Source: Allomyces macrogynus ATCC 38327 (lineage: Eukaryota; Blastocladiomycota; Blastocladiomycetes; Blastocladiales; Blastocladiaceae). From it: DNA of 64,000 nucleotides. Below the pieces are notes generated by a model. The model did no database searches. It was not told the origin of the DNA and saw nothing but the letters and a program-made list of their open reading frames with translations. Every line of letters starts with the position of its first letter. The first letter of the stretch is position 1. Location: assembly GCA_000151295.1 (NCBI GenBank), contig GG745344.1:744753-808752 (forward strand). Direction: 5' to 3'. This document shows, piece by piece, positions 31,863 through 42,532 of this stretch. A program made the translations under genes and the position numbers.

Positions 31863-32550
31863 TCAAACAGAAATGAAGCAATCGTTTTTCATTGTTCTCA
31901 CCGCATATGCAAGCGAATCGGCACCGGGAGCCCACGCGTGCTCATGGACAATGCTACACGCAAACGTCGTGAGCGAGTCGGCCGCTTTCGCCTTGATCTG
32001 TTCGGGCGAGAGCCATGCAAGTGTCGGGCACCGGTTCTCGTCGAGCGCGATGGGCACCATATCCGCGAGCATTTCCACAATCATCGCGCAGAGCACCGTG
32101 TTCGTTTTCAGCGTCTCCATGGCCACGTCATTTGCAGATTTTCGTCCGAGAACGCAAACGCCGGGCCGACCGAATCGAGCAGGTGGAGGTTGAACGTGTC
32201 GCGCTTTGTGGCGGGCACGTTGCTGGCCAGGTGGGCTGTGACTTGCTTCATGAACGGGTTGCGCCCGGCAACTCGACGAACCGCGCTGTGATCAGCGCGA
32301 GAAAGTCGGGCGTCACGGACTGTGCTCGCAGCGTGGCCCACGTGGATTTGTACTCGTCACGGAGTCGGAGCTTCTCAACAACTGTCTTGGGATCATCGTC
32401 GTCGCTGTCGGACGAGAACAAAGAGGCGTCCGATATTGTTTCCGTGGGGTCTTGGTCGTCAGCGGCATCGCCATTTGCCGTTATGTCCGCCGGGTGTGCC
32501 GGGATGCGGGTGGAAAACGTGGCCGGAGAATTCAATGGAAGGATCATCAT
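31863..32550 (-). pseudogene. decayed paralogue A of an unknown tandem family
   Basis: Three minus-strand frames together read as one protein colinear with the copy at 32884-33539. Frame 1 (32550 down): acidic SSDSDDDDP, LRLRDEYKSTWATLRAQS, TPDFLALITARFVEL. One base is then missing near 32270 and frame 2 continues NPFMKQVTAHLASNVPATKR and FNLHLLDSVGPAFAFSDENL. A second shift near 32125 leads to frame 3: METLKTNTVLCAMIVEMLAD ... LSPEQIKAKAADSLTTFACS and stop at 31863. No intron-sized sequence separates the frames. No domain is recognised; the family looks alpha-helical. Because two shifts are needed I call it a pseudogene, though assembly errors are possible. Confidence 0.6.
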
Positions 32551-32883
32551 GGTTTTGATCGGACTGTCGTGTTGTTGGCTCGACTTGGGAGGTTGGATCG
32601 CGTTAGAAGCTGGTGCGCCACTACCGCGTGAGACGTTGAGAGAAAACCGGTGGAGAAGATGGAGGAGCGCTCAACGCGCCAACTGATCTCGTTGTTTGGT
32701 CGTCAAGGCGGCGTGAAGTATATGTAAATCACGTCGCGTTCGTTGACGGTTGTGAACACGCGGGTCCATAAATGGAGAAATAAACAAGGAGCAATCGCTG
32801 TTGTATTGCGACCGCAACGCTCCGCGATGCAGGATCCCATGATGATGATAAATGAACGAGTGACATTGAGCGAAGAATCAGCG

Positions 32884-33539
32884 TCACAACAGATCCGACA
32901 AGCCAGGGCTCCCCGCGATCTGGCGCGCGTGTTTGGCGAGGACACCAATCGCTGTCGTGGTGACCGTATTCGCAGCGACGGCCTTGACCTGTTCGGGCGG
33001 GAGTCGGGCAAGGGACGGGAAATCCGCGAGCGAGACGGGCTTGACGTTTGCCAGCATCTCGAGAATCATGTTCTTCAGCACCGGGTTGTTCTGGAGCGCC
33101 TGCGAGCCCAGGACCGTCTTTATGTCTCCGTTCGAAAAGGCAAACGCCAGCCCAACGGAATCGAGCAGGTGAAGGTTGAACGCGGTGCGCATCGCGGGCG
33201 ACACGTTCGTGCGCAGCTGGGTGGTGATTTGCTCCATATAAGGGTTGATCGCGGCCAGCTCCTCGAGTTTAGTCGTGATGAGGCCGAGAAAGTCGGTCAT
33301 CAAGGACTGTGTGCGGAGTTTAGCCTACGCATCTTGATGTTCGTCACGGAGTCGGAGGGTCTCTGCCGCGTCGGGGTCATTGTCGTAGTCGGACTTATTG
33401 TTGGCATGGCTAGGATAGCCTTCTTGACGCTTTGATTAGCGGCTCCACGGCTGTTCGGCTTGGGCTGCGAGGCGGTCGGCCGAGCGGATTGTGAGACGCG
33501 TTGGAGGACTTGGCGCTTCTTCTTTTCCGAGGTCATGAT
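32884..33539 (-). pseudogene. paralogue B of the same tandem family, probably disrupted
   Basis: The longest intact part starts at an internal ATG (33300) and encodes 139 residues: TDFLGLITTKLEELAAINPY, MEQITTQLRTNVSPAMRTAF, NLHLLDSVGLAFAFSNGD, PVLKNMILEMLANVKPVSL, LPPEQVKAVAANTVTTTAIG, stop 32884. Upstream, NDPDAAETLRLRDEHQDA is in frame with it but separated by TAG exactly where paralogue A has TGG (Trp), and the N-terminal MTSEKKKRQVLQRV segment (ATG at 33539) lies in another frame. So it carries a nonsense change and a likely frameshift. A shorter protein from the internal ATG could still be made. Confidence 0.55.
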
Positions 33540-33576
33540 GTAGATCTGATCGCGAAGCTGAATTGGGTGGATCACG

Positions 33577-34378
33577 TTGGGAGCTGCTGCCGCGCAGTGC
33601 GTCCGCGAATTGTTGGCGCGGATGGGTGGAGAGAATGGCCGTGTCCTCCGCGCGCGTTGTGTGGGCTGTCGAAGGGGTGGCGGTGGTTTGGTTGGTGTGC
33701 TTTGACCGTGACGGATACTGTCGTCAACGGCGTCCAGAGCGGGGCCGCGGTGACGTTCGACGTTCGAACTGCGGCGAGTATGAGCGACGAGTTCTGACCA
33801 GATGTGATCAATTCATTTCTATTGTGAGGAAGGAATGCTCACATCTCGCCCGAAGAATCGTAGACGACGCTCAAGCAATGAGAAAAAACGGCACGATGAT
33901 TATTGATTTGAATGCCACCCACACAAAAAAGCACACGAGAGAATGGATACGCGATAAGAGGAGGTGGGGATATGAAGAATGAGAACAAACGACAACGACA
34001 GCAAACGATAGAATCCATGGTGGGGTATGCCAGGAACTGCGCGGTAGCGTGCGCGGAGCTGACGACTGCATGCCCAGCGGGTGCGTCCCCGGAGCAGGGG
34101 AACCGCGTCTAATGCTGGGCAAGCGGTACGCGCCACCAGACCGCACGGGCCGTCAAACGAGCATGAAGAAGGAACAAACGAGGAATGCGAAACGGGTGGG
34201 CCGCGGCCGGCACACACACACGCGACATGCGCGCATACACGCACGCGAACGGGGGACTTGATGACGGTCTACTTGGGGGATCTTGTTTGTTGGACGTTGG
34301 GCGGGACAGCGGCGGAGCAGCGGTGCGGTGGGAACTTGGTGGGCGCAGCCTTGCGGCGCACCGCAAACCCATGGCCCT
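33577..34378. other. intergenic, no gene seen
   Basis: 802 bp between the tandem family and the Pro-rich hypothetical; contains only short shadow frames and an AT-richer patch around 33.85-33.95 kb. Confidence 0.45.
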
Positions 34379-34906
34379 TCAAATGGCCGACGACGCGACG
34401 GCGGTCGCGGCACCGTCCAAGAGCCGCGCGTGACGCAGCGACGGGCTCGGCGGCGGCGGGACGGCCGTCGTGGGCGGCACGATCGCGCGGGCGTACTTGG
34501 CGTCGGTGGCCGTCATGGACTTGGACCGCGCAAGCAGAGCGGCGCGCGGCGTGCGCGGACTGCGCGCGTGACGAGCACATGGCGGGGACGACGGCGACGA
34601 CAGCGACACTTCGGTGCCGTCGAGCAGCGACAAGCGAGCAAAGGCCGGACTGCACGGCGTGGGCATGGGCATGCGGCGCATCATGGGCGACGGCGGCGCG
34701 ATCTCGGCGGCCACGGCAACGGGAGCGGCGTGGTCGACGGGTGCAGGCAGGCCAAGCGACGAGAGCAGCGCCAGGTGCGCCGTGGATCCTTGCGCAAACG
34801 AGACAGCACCGCGGCGGCGGCCGTGGTAGGCGGGCGGCGTCCAGGTCGCGTCAGGGGCGGCGGCGAAGTCGCCAGCGAAATCTTGATCGTGCGTGACAGG
34901 CGACAT
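34379..34906 (-). CDS. hypothetical proline/serine-rich protein
   Basis: Single exon of 175 residues from MSPVTHDQDFAGDF. It is rich in Ala, Pro and Ser, with basic Ser-Pro sites (ARSPRTPRAALLARSKSM) that look like kinase targets, and PPPPSPSLRHARLLDG near the C-terminus. No domain, signal peptide or membrane helix. Codon use resembles neighbouring genes. It is kept because it has a clean start and no competing frame with better evidence, but it could be non-coding. Confidence 0.4.
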   Translation of the reverse strand: MSPVTHDQDFAGDFAAAPDATWTPPAYHGRRRGAVSFAQGSTAHLALLSSLGLPAPVDHAAPVAVAAEIAPPSPMMRRMPMPTPCSPAFARLSLLDGTEVSLSSPSSPPCARHARSPRTPRAALLARSKSMTATDAKYARAIVPPTTAVPPPPSPSLRHARLLDGAATAVASSAI

Positions 34907-35543
34907 GGTGGGGACTGGGTAGAGAACGGAGAGCGACGCACGACCGGTTGGAGGAGAGAAGATGCAGATCGGCGACGGGGGCGGGGCCGGTCTTTGTAGG
35001 GCGGCGGCGACGACGACGAAGGCGCGCAGCGGTTTACCGCATCGACGACGAGATCGTGAGAACGCGCGCTGGCGAAGACAGATTTTGATGGTTTGTGACC
35101 AGTCTCGCACCATTTTGTTTGCCTTTCTGTGTTTTGCGATTTTTGACTCATCGGGCCCTCGTTTTGGTTCTTCTTGCGCACCGCGCTCGCAAGATCACAA
35201 TGTCACACCGCCCTGACATGCGAGAAAATGTTAATTTATGCACGTAAATAAACGCAGTTGCACCGCACCGGCAGGCTCTCCGCAACCGAGGCGAAGTGTC
35301 AGGCGAAGCGGAGCGGAGTTGATTGACAGGCTGATGCGCAACCATTGTGTGCGATCGTTCCTCGCGCTGCTCTCGGTCGCTTTGGTCCACATTTGCACTC
35401 CCCCCCTCGCCTGGTCGACGGACGGTCACGAAGAGGTCTCCTGACCAGAAGTTGAAGTATTCCCAGCGGCAAGGTTCGCTCGTACGACACGCCAAAATAA
35501 TCTTCATTGATTGATCGCATCCCGCGTTCGCGTCGACCGTCAC
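34907..35543. other. intergenic, no gene seen
   Basis: 637 bp between two minus-strand genes, expected to h the promoter of the Pro-rich hypothetical. AT-richer around 35.1-35.25 kb. Nothing further recognised. Confidence 0.4.
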
Positions 35544-37039
35544 TCACGAGCGACGCTTGCCGCGTTTTGCGGCCGGCCCCGCAGCCGGCACCTTCTTCTT
35601 CGCGGGCGGCTCCGAAGTCGTTGCCGCCTTCTTCTTGGCTGGCGGTTCTGCGGCCGGCACAGTCTGCTTGCGCTTCTTGGCTGGCGCGGCTGGTGCCGTT
35701 GTGCGCTTAACGGCAGGAGCTGCGGCCTTGCGCGGTTGCGGCGGCGGCGGAGTCGGTTCATCATCCTCGTCGCTGTCGGCACCGCTACCGACCCCCTCGT
35801 CCTCGTCTTTGGACGCGAGATCCGTGGCTTTGGCTTGCTCCTCGGCGGCAACATCCTCGTCGTCGTCGCTCTCCTCCTCGACGAGCTCCGGGTTCACGAC
35901 GTCGACGGCGAGACACGTTAGTCGGCACTTGGTGTTCAGCGTGCCGAGCGGCTCCACCGTCTCCACCATGCCGCCATCGGTCCGCGGTGCCGGGCACGCC
36001 CACGTCGTGATAGCGCCGTCCGAGCTCGCTGCCACGACATACGTCTCGTCTTGCGCCTCCTCGTCGTCGCTCGGCACCGTGACCGCAGCGAGGTCGCGGA
36101 CGCGCGCAATCGTCGGGACGGCAGCCTTGACGGGCTTGACGAGATCGGCAATCACGGTCAGCGCTATCTGGTCGTCCTCATCGTCGTCGGTGGCAACGGG
36201 AGTGACACGCAGGATCTTGACGGCGCCGTCGTCGAGCCCGATCACGATGCGGCCGTCGTCAATGAACCGGAACGCGTTGAGCCGCACTTTGCTCTGGAAT
36301 GCGCCAATGGCCGTGGTCGAGAGCGTGTCGTAAACGATGAGCGCGTTGTTGAAGAGGACGGCGTATTGCGTGCCGGACGGGTTGAATTGGATGCCAAAGG
36401 GGGCTGTTCAAACGAGAAGATTGTGAGCGATGGATTGATAGGGTGGAGAGTATGGGCGGTAACGCGTACATTCCGGGAGCTTGCTCTTGGTCGCCTTGAT
36501 CCCGCGCAGCAGGTTCCAGCAGATCACGACGCGGTCCGACGATACGGTCAGCGCAAGCTTGCCGGTCGGGTGGATCGCAATGCCCGTGATCGCAGCCCTA
36601 CAGTGCCATGCCGTTCGTGGATCAATTTCGGTGCGCACATTGAAGATCACTGAACGATTGCGCGTCACGCAACATACTTGTGCCCCTTGAGCACCTTGAG
36701 CGCCTCCCAGTCCTTGGTGCGCCACAGCACGACTTTCCCGGCCTCGTCGCCCGAAACGAGATGCGTCGTGGAAAACGCTTGCAGGCACGTTACGGTGCCA
36801 GTGTGCAAAAATAGCTCGCCAAGCGACTTGAGCGTGCGCAGCGAAAACACCTTGATCAACTCGTCCTGCCCGCCCGTCGCGAGCGTGCCGCCGGCCTTGG
36901 ACGAGACGACGGCCGACTTGATGCATCCGACGTGCGCGCCAAACCCGAACAGCTGCTCGTGCGCGCCCGTGTCGGTGTCGAGCGCGTAGCCGAACAGCAA
37001 GCGCTCGTAGGAGCCGGCTGATATCCTGAGAATCGGCAT
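35544..37039 (-). CDS. MAK11: PAK1IP1/MAK11-like WD40 protein
   Basis: Exons 37039-36678, 36597-36470 and 36403-35544 give 449 residues. MAK11/PAK1IP1 is a nucleolar WD40 protein needed for 60S ribosome biogenesis, also reported as a PAK kinase inhibitor in animals. RISAGSYERLLFGYAL matches the GCYEQVLFGFAV opening. Blades: HVGCIKSAVVSSKAGGTLAT/GGQDELIKVF, HTGTVTCLQAFSTTHLVSGD, AAITGIAIHPTGKLALTVSS/DRVVICWNLLRG, then PFGIQFNPSGTQYAVLFNNA. The last quarter is acidic then Lys/Ala/Pro-rich with repeated PPAKKK blocks, a typical nucleolar tail. It heads away from the DSBA-like gene across a 543-bp divergent promoter. Confidence 0.92.
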
Positions 37040-37582
37040 GGTTGCAGCGGTGCGTGGGGTTATTGGATTTCTTGTTGCGTAAACGTGTCCAAGTATCGAT
37101 TTGGTTGCTGCTGATGGGACCGGTCGCGTTCGTGAGGATCGTGCGTGGTGGTCACACTGGCGCTCGTGATGCGTTGCTGAGGGGGAGGGGGGGCAAGAAA
37201 GCTTTGTCAGCGTGTGCCTCGGCCCGCTCGTCGGCTTCCTCTTTGGCTTGCTCGCTCCTCCGTTCCTCACACGATCCGGCCACCAACCATGACCAAACCG
37301 AATCAGCACGCCGTTTGCCCGCGCGCGAGCCGGCGGCCGGTGACCATCGCGCCATGAGCGCGTGCAAGTGCGCGAGCACGAGCTGGACCAGTTTTCTGCA
37401 GCACGAAGGGCCCTGGTGTCGTCAACCCCGAAAATGCATGAGCAACGCGCACCATTAAACGAGCCTCGCCCACGAATTTCTGTTGCTGCGCTCGTTGCTC
37501 TCCACCAGTTTTGAAGCGCGCTCCAGCTCTCGTCTCTCGCCACCCCCGCGCACTTGCTGCACTCGCTCGCACCTTCATCACC
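37040..37582. promoter_or_regulatory. divergent promoter region, MAK11-like / DSBA-like
   Basis: 543 bp between divergent starts. A non-ATG upstream extension of the DSBA-like frame to 37511 would add an Arg-rich mitochondrial-like leader, but it has no ATG. Confidence 0.4.
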
Positions 37583-38435
37583 ATGGCCACGTCCACGCTT
37601 GTTCGCCGTGTCACGATCGACATTGTCTCCGACGGCGTCTGCCCGTTCTGTTACATTGGCAAGCGGCGCATGGAGCAAGGTCTGCGCCTGTACCAGGACC
37701 GGCACCCGGCTCCGGAGCCGCGGCTCGTATTCGACGTGCAATGGCACCCGTTTGAGCTCGACTCGACGCTGCCCACCAAACCCGTTTCCAAGCGCGCCAT
37801 GTACGCGCAAAAGTTTGGCCCGATGGCGCCGCAACTCGAGGCGCGGCTCGACCGGTTTGCGCAGGACGTCGGGATCAAGTTCAAGCACGACGGGTTGACG
37901 GGCAACACGTTTGATTACCATCGCGTACGTGGTACTCTCTTCGACGGACGGACGTGATTGACAATCATGAATCTGACCTGATATCGTGCCCCTCCACCAG
38001 CTCATGCGGCACGTTCTAGTCGAATTTGGGTGGATCAAGCAGAACCTGCTTGCTGAGCACCTGTTCCGCGCCTACTTTGAAGAGGGCAAGGCGCTGTCGG
38101 TGCACGACACGCTCGTGGACGGTGCCGTTGCCGCGGGGCTCGACGCCGACCAGATGCGCGAGTTCTTGACGTCTGGCGAGCAAGGTTACGAAGTGCGTGG
38201 CGAGCTCGCCGAGGCCCGTCGCCGCGGCGTGCGCGGTGTGCCCGACTTTACGATTGCCGGCAAGCACCACATCTCAGGTGCCGAGGACCCGGCCGAGTTT
38301 CTGGCCATTTTTGAGCGCGTGCACTGCGAGTCGTTTGCGCAAGCTGAGGGTGATGCGGCGTCGGCGTCGGCGTCGGCGGCAGCGCAGGCGGTCGCGGCGG
38401 GCACGGCGTGCGGGATTGATGGCAAGGGCTGCTGA
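37583..38435 (+). CDS. DSBA/FrnE-like thioredoxin-fold oxidoreductase
   Basis: Exons 37583-37924 and 38001-38435 give 258 residues. FrnE/2-hydroxychromene-isomerase-like DSBA proteins are thiol oxidoreductases or glutathione-linked isomerases; the exact substrate is unknown. IDIVSDGVCPFCYIGKRRME carries the CPFC active site right after the first beta strand. Next come VFDVQWHPFELDSTLP, the helical insert (KFGPMAPQLEARLDRFAQDV), GNTFDYHR, QNLLAEHLFRAYFEEGK, and RGVPDFTIAGKHHISGAED with the cis-proline (VRGVP). The C-terminal 30 residues are an Ala/Ser tail ending GIDGKGC. The intron joins FDYHR to LMRHVLVEFG in phase 0. Confidence 0.9.
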
Positions 38436-38712
38436 GATGGGGTGAAGCGTGTTGGTTAGTGAAGAACAATATTTTTTTTTTTGGAAGATTTTGGTCCGGG
38501 TCTCCTTGGTTGCAAGAATGCGTCGTACAACCGAGTAAATCGCGGTCACGTTTGTCGTGCTTTTTCGGACCATATCACTGCTCACCTCGCTCTCGTGATC
38601 GTTTTTGGCTCCCCTCCGCTCTCGCTTGCGCTTGTCGTCACCAACCGCTCCGTCTCGTTCGCGCCATCACCGTCCATCGCATCCTCTCGCCCAGCTGTTG
38701 CCACCCCTCGCA

Positions 38713-39573
38713 ATGGACTCCATCTCCAGCGCGCTGCTGCCGTGCCTCCCGCGCGGCTTGCCGCTCGCGACAACACCAGGACCACCTGTGGCGACTGCAC
38801 CACCGTTCGCGTTCTCGACGGCACCGAGCCCCTTCTTCATCTCTGCATCAGCGTGGCCCGCCTCCATCTCCTCGTCGTCATCCACACCGCGCGATCGGCG
38901 CGCCTCGTCGCCCAGCAGCAGCACGCGCGCGCAAATCGATGGGCTTGTCGCGATGCCGCCCACTCCACCGGCGCGGCGGCGCACGGGCTCGCGCGGGCAC
39001 GTGCGGACGCACGCACGGACACACGCGATTTCGCTCCCGTCGTCACCCGTCATCCCGCGCCGGTCGCGCGCGCCGACGGGGCCACCAACGCTCCAAGCCG
39101 CTCCCGAGGACGTCATCGACGACGACGCCATGCTCATCAGTTCCGGGTCGCTCCAGCTCGTTGTCCCGTTGCCCACTTCCCCCGCCGCCACGGTCCCGAC
39201 GTTCCCCGCGGCCCCTTTCATCCACCAGCGTGCGCGGTCGACGCCCGACGACGTGGTCCTGACCGTGCGCGCAACCGCAATTCCGCGCAGTTTGCGGTCG
39301 GCGCTGCGCCGCGCGCGGCCGCCGGACGTACTTGTCGTCAAGAAACGCGTCGAGTTCAAGTCGGTTGCACCGGTTGCGGCGGCACGACTGCGGATGCCGC
39401 CGCGTGTCCCGAGGGCGGTGATGCTCGAGCGGCTGATTCGTGTGGAGCGGCTGCACCCGGCACTGCCCGTGCTGCCGGTCTTGCCCGAGGCCGGATCGAG
39501 TGGGGCGGCGGCGGGTGGGTGGCCCGCGGTCGAGGGGCTCGCGCACGAGTTGCAGGCGCGATTGCGATTGTAA
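38713..39573 (+). CDS. hypothetical low-complexity protein
   Basis: Single exon of 286 residues from MDSISSALLPCLPRGLP. It is Pro/Ser/Ala/Arg-rich with SSSSTP clusters; a more ordered stretch near the C-terminus (LTVRATAIPRSLRSALR, DVLVVKKRVEFKSV, VMLERLIRVERLHPALPVL) may be a small fold. No family recognised. It lies 277 bp after the DSBA-like gene and converges on TFB2. Confidence 0.5.
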   Translation: MDSISSALLPCLPRGLPLATTPGPPVATAPPFAFSTAPSPFFISASAWPASISSSSSTPRDRRASSPSSSTRAQIDGLVAMPPTPPARRRTGSRGHVRTHARTHAISLPSSPVIPRRSRAPTGPPTLQAAPEDVIDDDAMLISSGSLQLVVPLPTSPAATVPTFPAAPFIHQRARSTPDDVVLTVRATAIPRSLRSALRRARPPDVLVVKKRVEFKSVAPVAAARLRMPPRVPRAVMLERLIRVERLHPALPVLPVLPEAGSSGAAAGGWPAVEGLAHELQARLRL

Positions 39574-39823
39574 GGTGGGGAGAGGCGTGTTGATTGTTGA
39601 TTGTTGTCAAACCATTGGAATTGTGTTCAAGTGGATGGATGGGTCGGTCATCTTGCTTGCTCGCAGACGCGTCGGTGGGTGGAAGTAGTGCTGTTAGTTG
39701 GCCGAGAAGAAGGGGGATAAATTCGTCTTGACTTTCTGGATCCATTGCGACGCTGATACCCGTCAATTCACATCTCAAAACACGCTGACCGCCCATCCCT
39801 ATCCGCGGTTCCTCCCCGAACAC

Positions 39824-42046
39824 TCAATGCATCCCATCCGCATCCGTACTCCCCGGCGCCCCCGCCGCCGCCCCGGCTGCCGCCGCCGCCCCCAGCGCAC
39901 TGCGCGACTTGCGTGCGCGGCGCTGTTCCATGATGCGGCGCGTGTAAGTTGCGACCGACTGGAAACTCTCGGCTTTGATGACGAGCCACCACCGGGTATC
40001 ACTGCATGCCAAGAGTCCATTGATCGACTTGGCATAGTTGCGCAGCGTCTCGTACTCGTCGCGCGTCGGGAACTGCCACACGTGTCGCGCCGCGTGCACC
40101 GTGAACCGGTTCATGTCCATTTCCCAGAGCCGGATCTGGTCGACGACGGTCAGTGGCAGGATCGGCGAGGTCTTGCGCATCAGGGGGTGCGCGTTGGTCG
40201 TGAGGTATTGGATGATCTGCGGGTGGGAGATGGGTGAGCGGAGGGTGCGGAGTGGTGAATGGGAACGGGAGCGCGCACCTGCTCGGCGGTAATGTTTTTC
40301 TTGAGCGCGCGCTCAATCGACTCGCGCGTGATCACGCCCATCACAAACGTCGGGAACCGGAACGTGATGTCGACAAACAGCTTCAGAATCGCGATTTGCA
40401 GCTCCGACGCTAATACAGACGCAAGGTCAGCCCCACCGCACCAGGCGCGCGTCATGGGGAGCAAGAGAAAACGCACTCGTGTATGCGTACAGCCGGTAAT
40501 TCGTCTCGAGCAAAATGTATCCTTCTTGCTCCGACTCGGTCTGCCGAATTGCGGCCTTTCCGTTAGTCAAGGTCGTGGCCAAGCGCGTCGGGTAGAACCG
40601 CTTCGACTTCTTCTTGCGTCGGTAGACAATGCCGAACGCGACCATGTCCATAAGCACCGTTGCTTGCGTCTCGGTCAGGACCTCGGTTGAGTAGGCCTGG
40701 TGGAGAGGGTCGTGGGGATGAGTGGGAGAGCGGAAATGACGATACCGTGCCAAAGATCATACCGAGCCAAGTTCAAGCGAGCTCAGGAAAAAGATGAAAT
40801 TGAGCACGTCGTCTTCTTCCATGCCGAGGTCCTGCGCAGCGGTCGCAGCGGTTAGCAAATCGAACTCGTGTAGAAGCAGCACGTCGGGCCAGCAGTGCGC
40901 ACCTTGACCATGGACAGGTACTGGAGAAGCAGCGCCCACACTTGCGAGTTGATGTCTTGCAGCAAAAACTGGAACCCGCTGTGCGTAATGACCAAGTCGG
41001 CCGGCTGGAGGCTACACAACACAAGTCCTGTGAGTTTGTTGAATGCCGCGCCGAACACATGATATCAGCAGATCCAAAACGAACCCGGTCCTTTCCATCA
41101 GGCCCGATTTTTCGAGAATGTTGAGCACGGCCGGGTGCGGGTTGCGCTCGCCGCGTTGACCGACCATGAACTGGAGAACAGACTGGGAACAGAACGACGA
41201 GAAATATGAGTGACGACAAGCAACTATCGAATAATAACGACGCGAAGCACGAAAACACGGACCTCCCAACCGGTCTTCGCGTAATTGTCGAGGAATGCCA
41301 CGTCCACCGAGTGCGAATCGGTGCCCTCAGCGAGCGAGCCGAAACTGGTCGCTGGGCCTCTATTCACGAGCGATTCAAGTCAGGTCACATGGAGCCCAGC
41401 ACGTGGGCAGTCTTGGCCGGGAAAGCGTACCGCCCGGTGAGCGCGTTTTGGAATTCTTCGCGGAACGTTGTGTTCAGATGCCACATGTCGCCCTGCTGGA
41501 CGAGAAATTGCAGCCGCTGCGCGTGATCCAACGCATTCTCGAGAAAACTACGGCACAAAACCGGAACGGTCAGAAAAGAATCGCCTCTGCACTGGCGTCA
41601 GAAAACCCAGCGACGACAGACCTGTACGCCGTTGGCTGGCACCACGACTGCAGCTCGTCGGTCGTGACGGGTTGCCGCAAGTAGAGCATGCGCATCACGA
41701 GCTGCTTGGATAGCTGCGGGAGCAATCTACACCAAGTGCCGAACCGGAGTGGGTCGGCCGCATCACTGACAGTGTCGTAGCGTGATCATGATTTGCTGCT
41801 GCATCCACGGACCGGAACACGGCCAAGCAGGTCGCTGGTTCGCGGTAGAGCTTGTGAAACGTTTCCGCCGGCAGTTCGCGAAGATGGCTGGCAATATCAT
41901 TCTACGATCATTTTCCCGGATCATCAGTCTGCGGTTCTTTTAGTGGGCGAGGTGCTGTGCTGCGTTGTGCTGCGGCAGATGTGCGCGATCCATGCGGCAA
42001 AGTGCTGACCTGAACTGTTTTCCTGCTGGAAATGAGCTCGTTCATT
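39824..42046 (-). CDS. TFB2: TFIIH core subunit TFB2/p52 (GTF2H4)
   Basis: Eleven exons (42046-42011, 41901-41813, 41726-41628, 41547-41431, 41359-41263, 41182-41085, 41011-40903, 40831-40763, 40696-40477, 40409-40279, 40216-39824) sum to 485 residues; human p52 has 462. p52 anchors and stimulates the XPB ATPase in TFIIH for promoter opening and nucleotide-excision repair. [140 protein letters not shown] and [15 protein letters not shown] run colinear with p52. The C-terminal Ala/Gly extension is additional. Unusually many, very short exons. Confidence 0.93.
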
Positions 42047-42532
42047 GTTGGTTCCTTTTTTTGCGACAGGTTGGGATGCCGAGAACCAGTCGCTCAAGCA
42101 GCTTGGTGACTGCCAACGTGAAGAATGATCTGGCGGCAGCAACGGAAGTTGCATATGAACGAGAGTGTTGTGACGTACACTGGATGTGACGCGGTTCTCC
42201 TCACGCGTCATTCTGCAGTCAACAGTTTGGCCACGCTGCTTCATGCTCTCAAGCCTACGCTCACATCTTGTGGTCAAGAAAGAGTAACTGATTCGCGGCC
42301 ATACTTGTGAGCGAAGGATCAGCAACAGCGCCGGGATTCAAAGTCGGTCGGGATGGAAGCTCGCGCATGGTCGAGTAAGGCCATCTGGCATGATGGATTG
42401 CAGACTTACTGTTCTCTGAAGGGAAGCGACTGTGATCCGTTGTGGCCAAGGTGCGCCAGAAACAGTCAAGAGAGAATTTTCCCCAACAGCAACATTATCA
42501 TCTTCATTCGGAATGAACACAAACCATCACCC
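42047..42532. other. intergenic, TFB2 promoter / rvt 3' end
   Basis: 486 bp between two minus-strand genes. AT-richer than its surroundings; no gene seen. Confidence 0.45.

Noticed and set aside
34081..34999. Plus-strand frames opposite the Pro-rich hypothetical
   Set aside because: Arg-rich antisense shadows without start context or domain.
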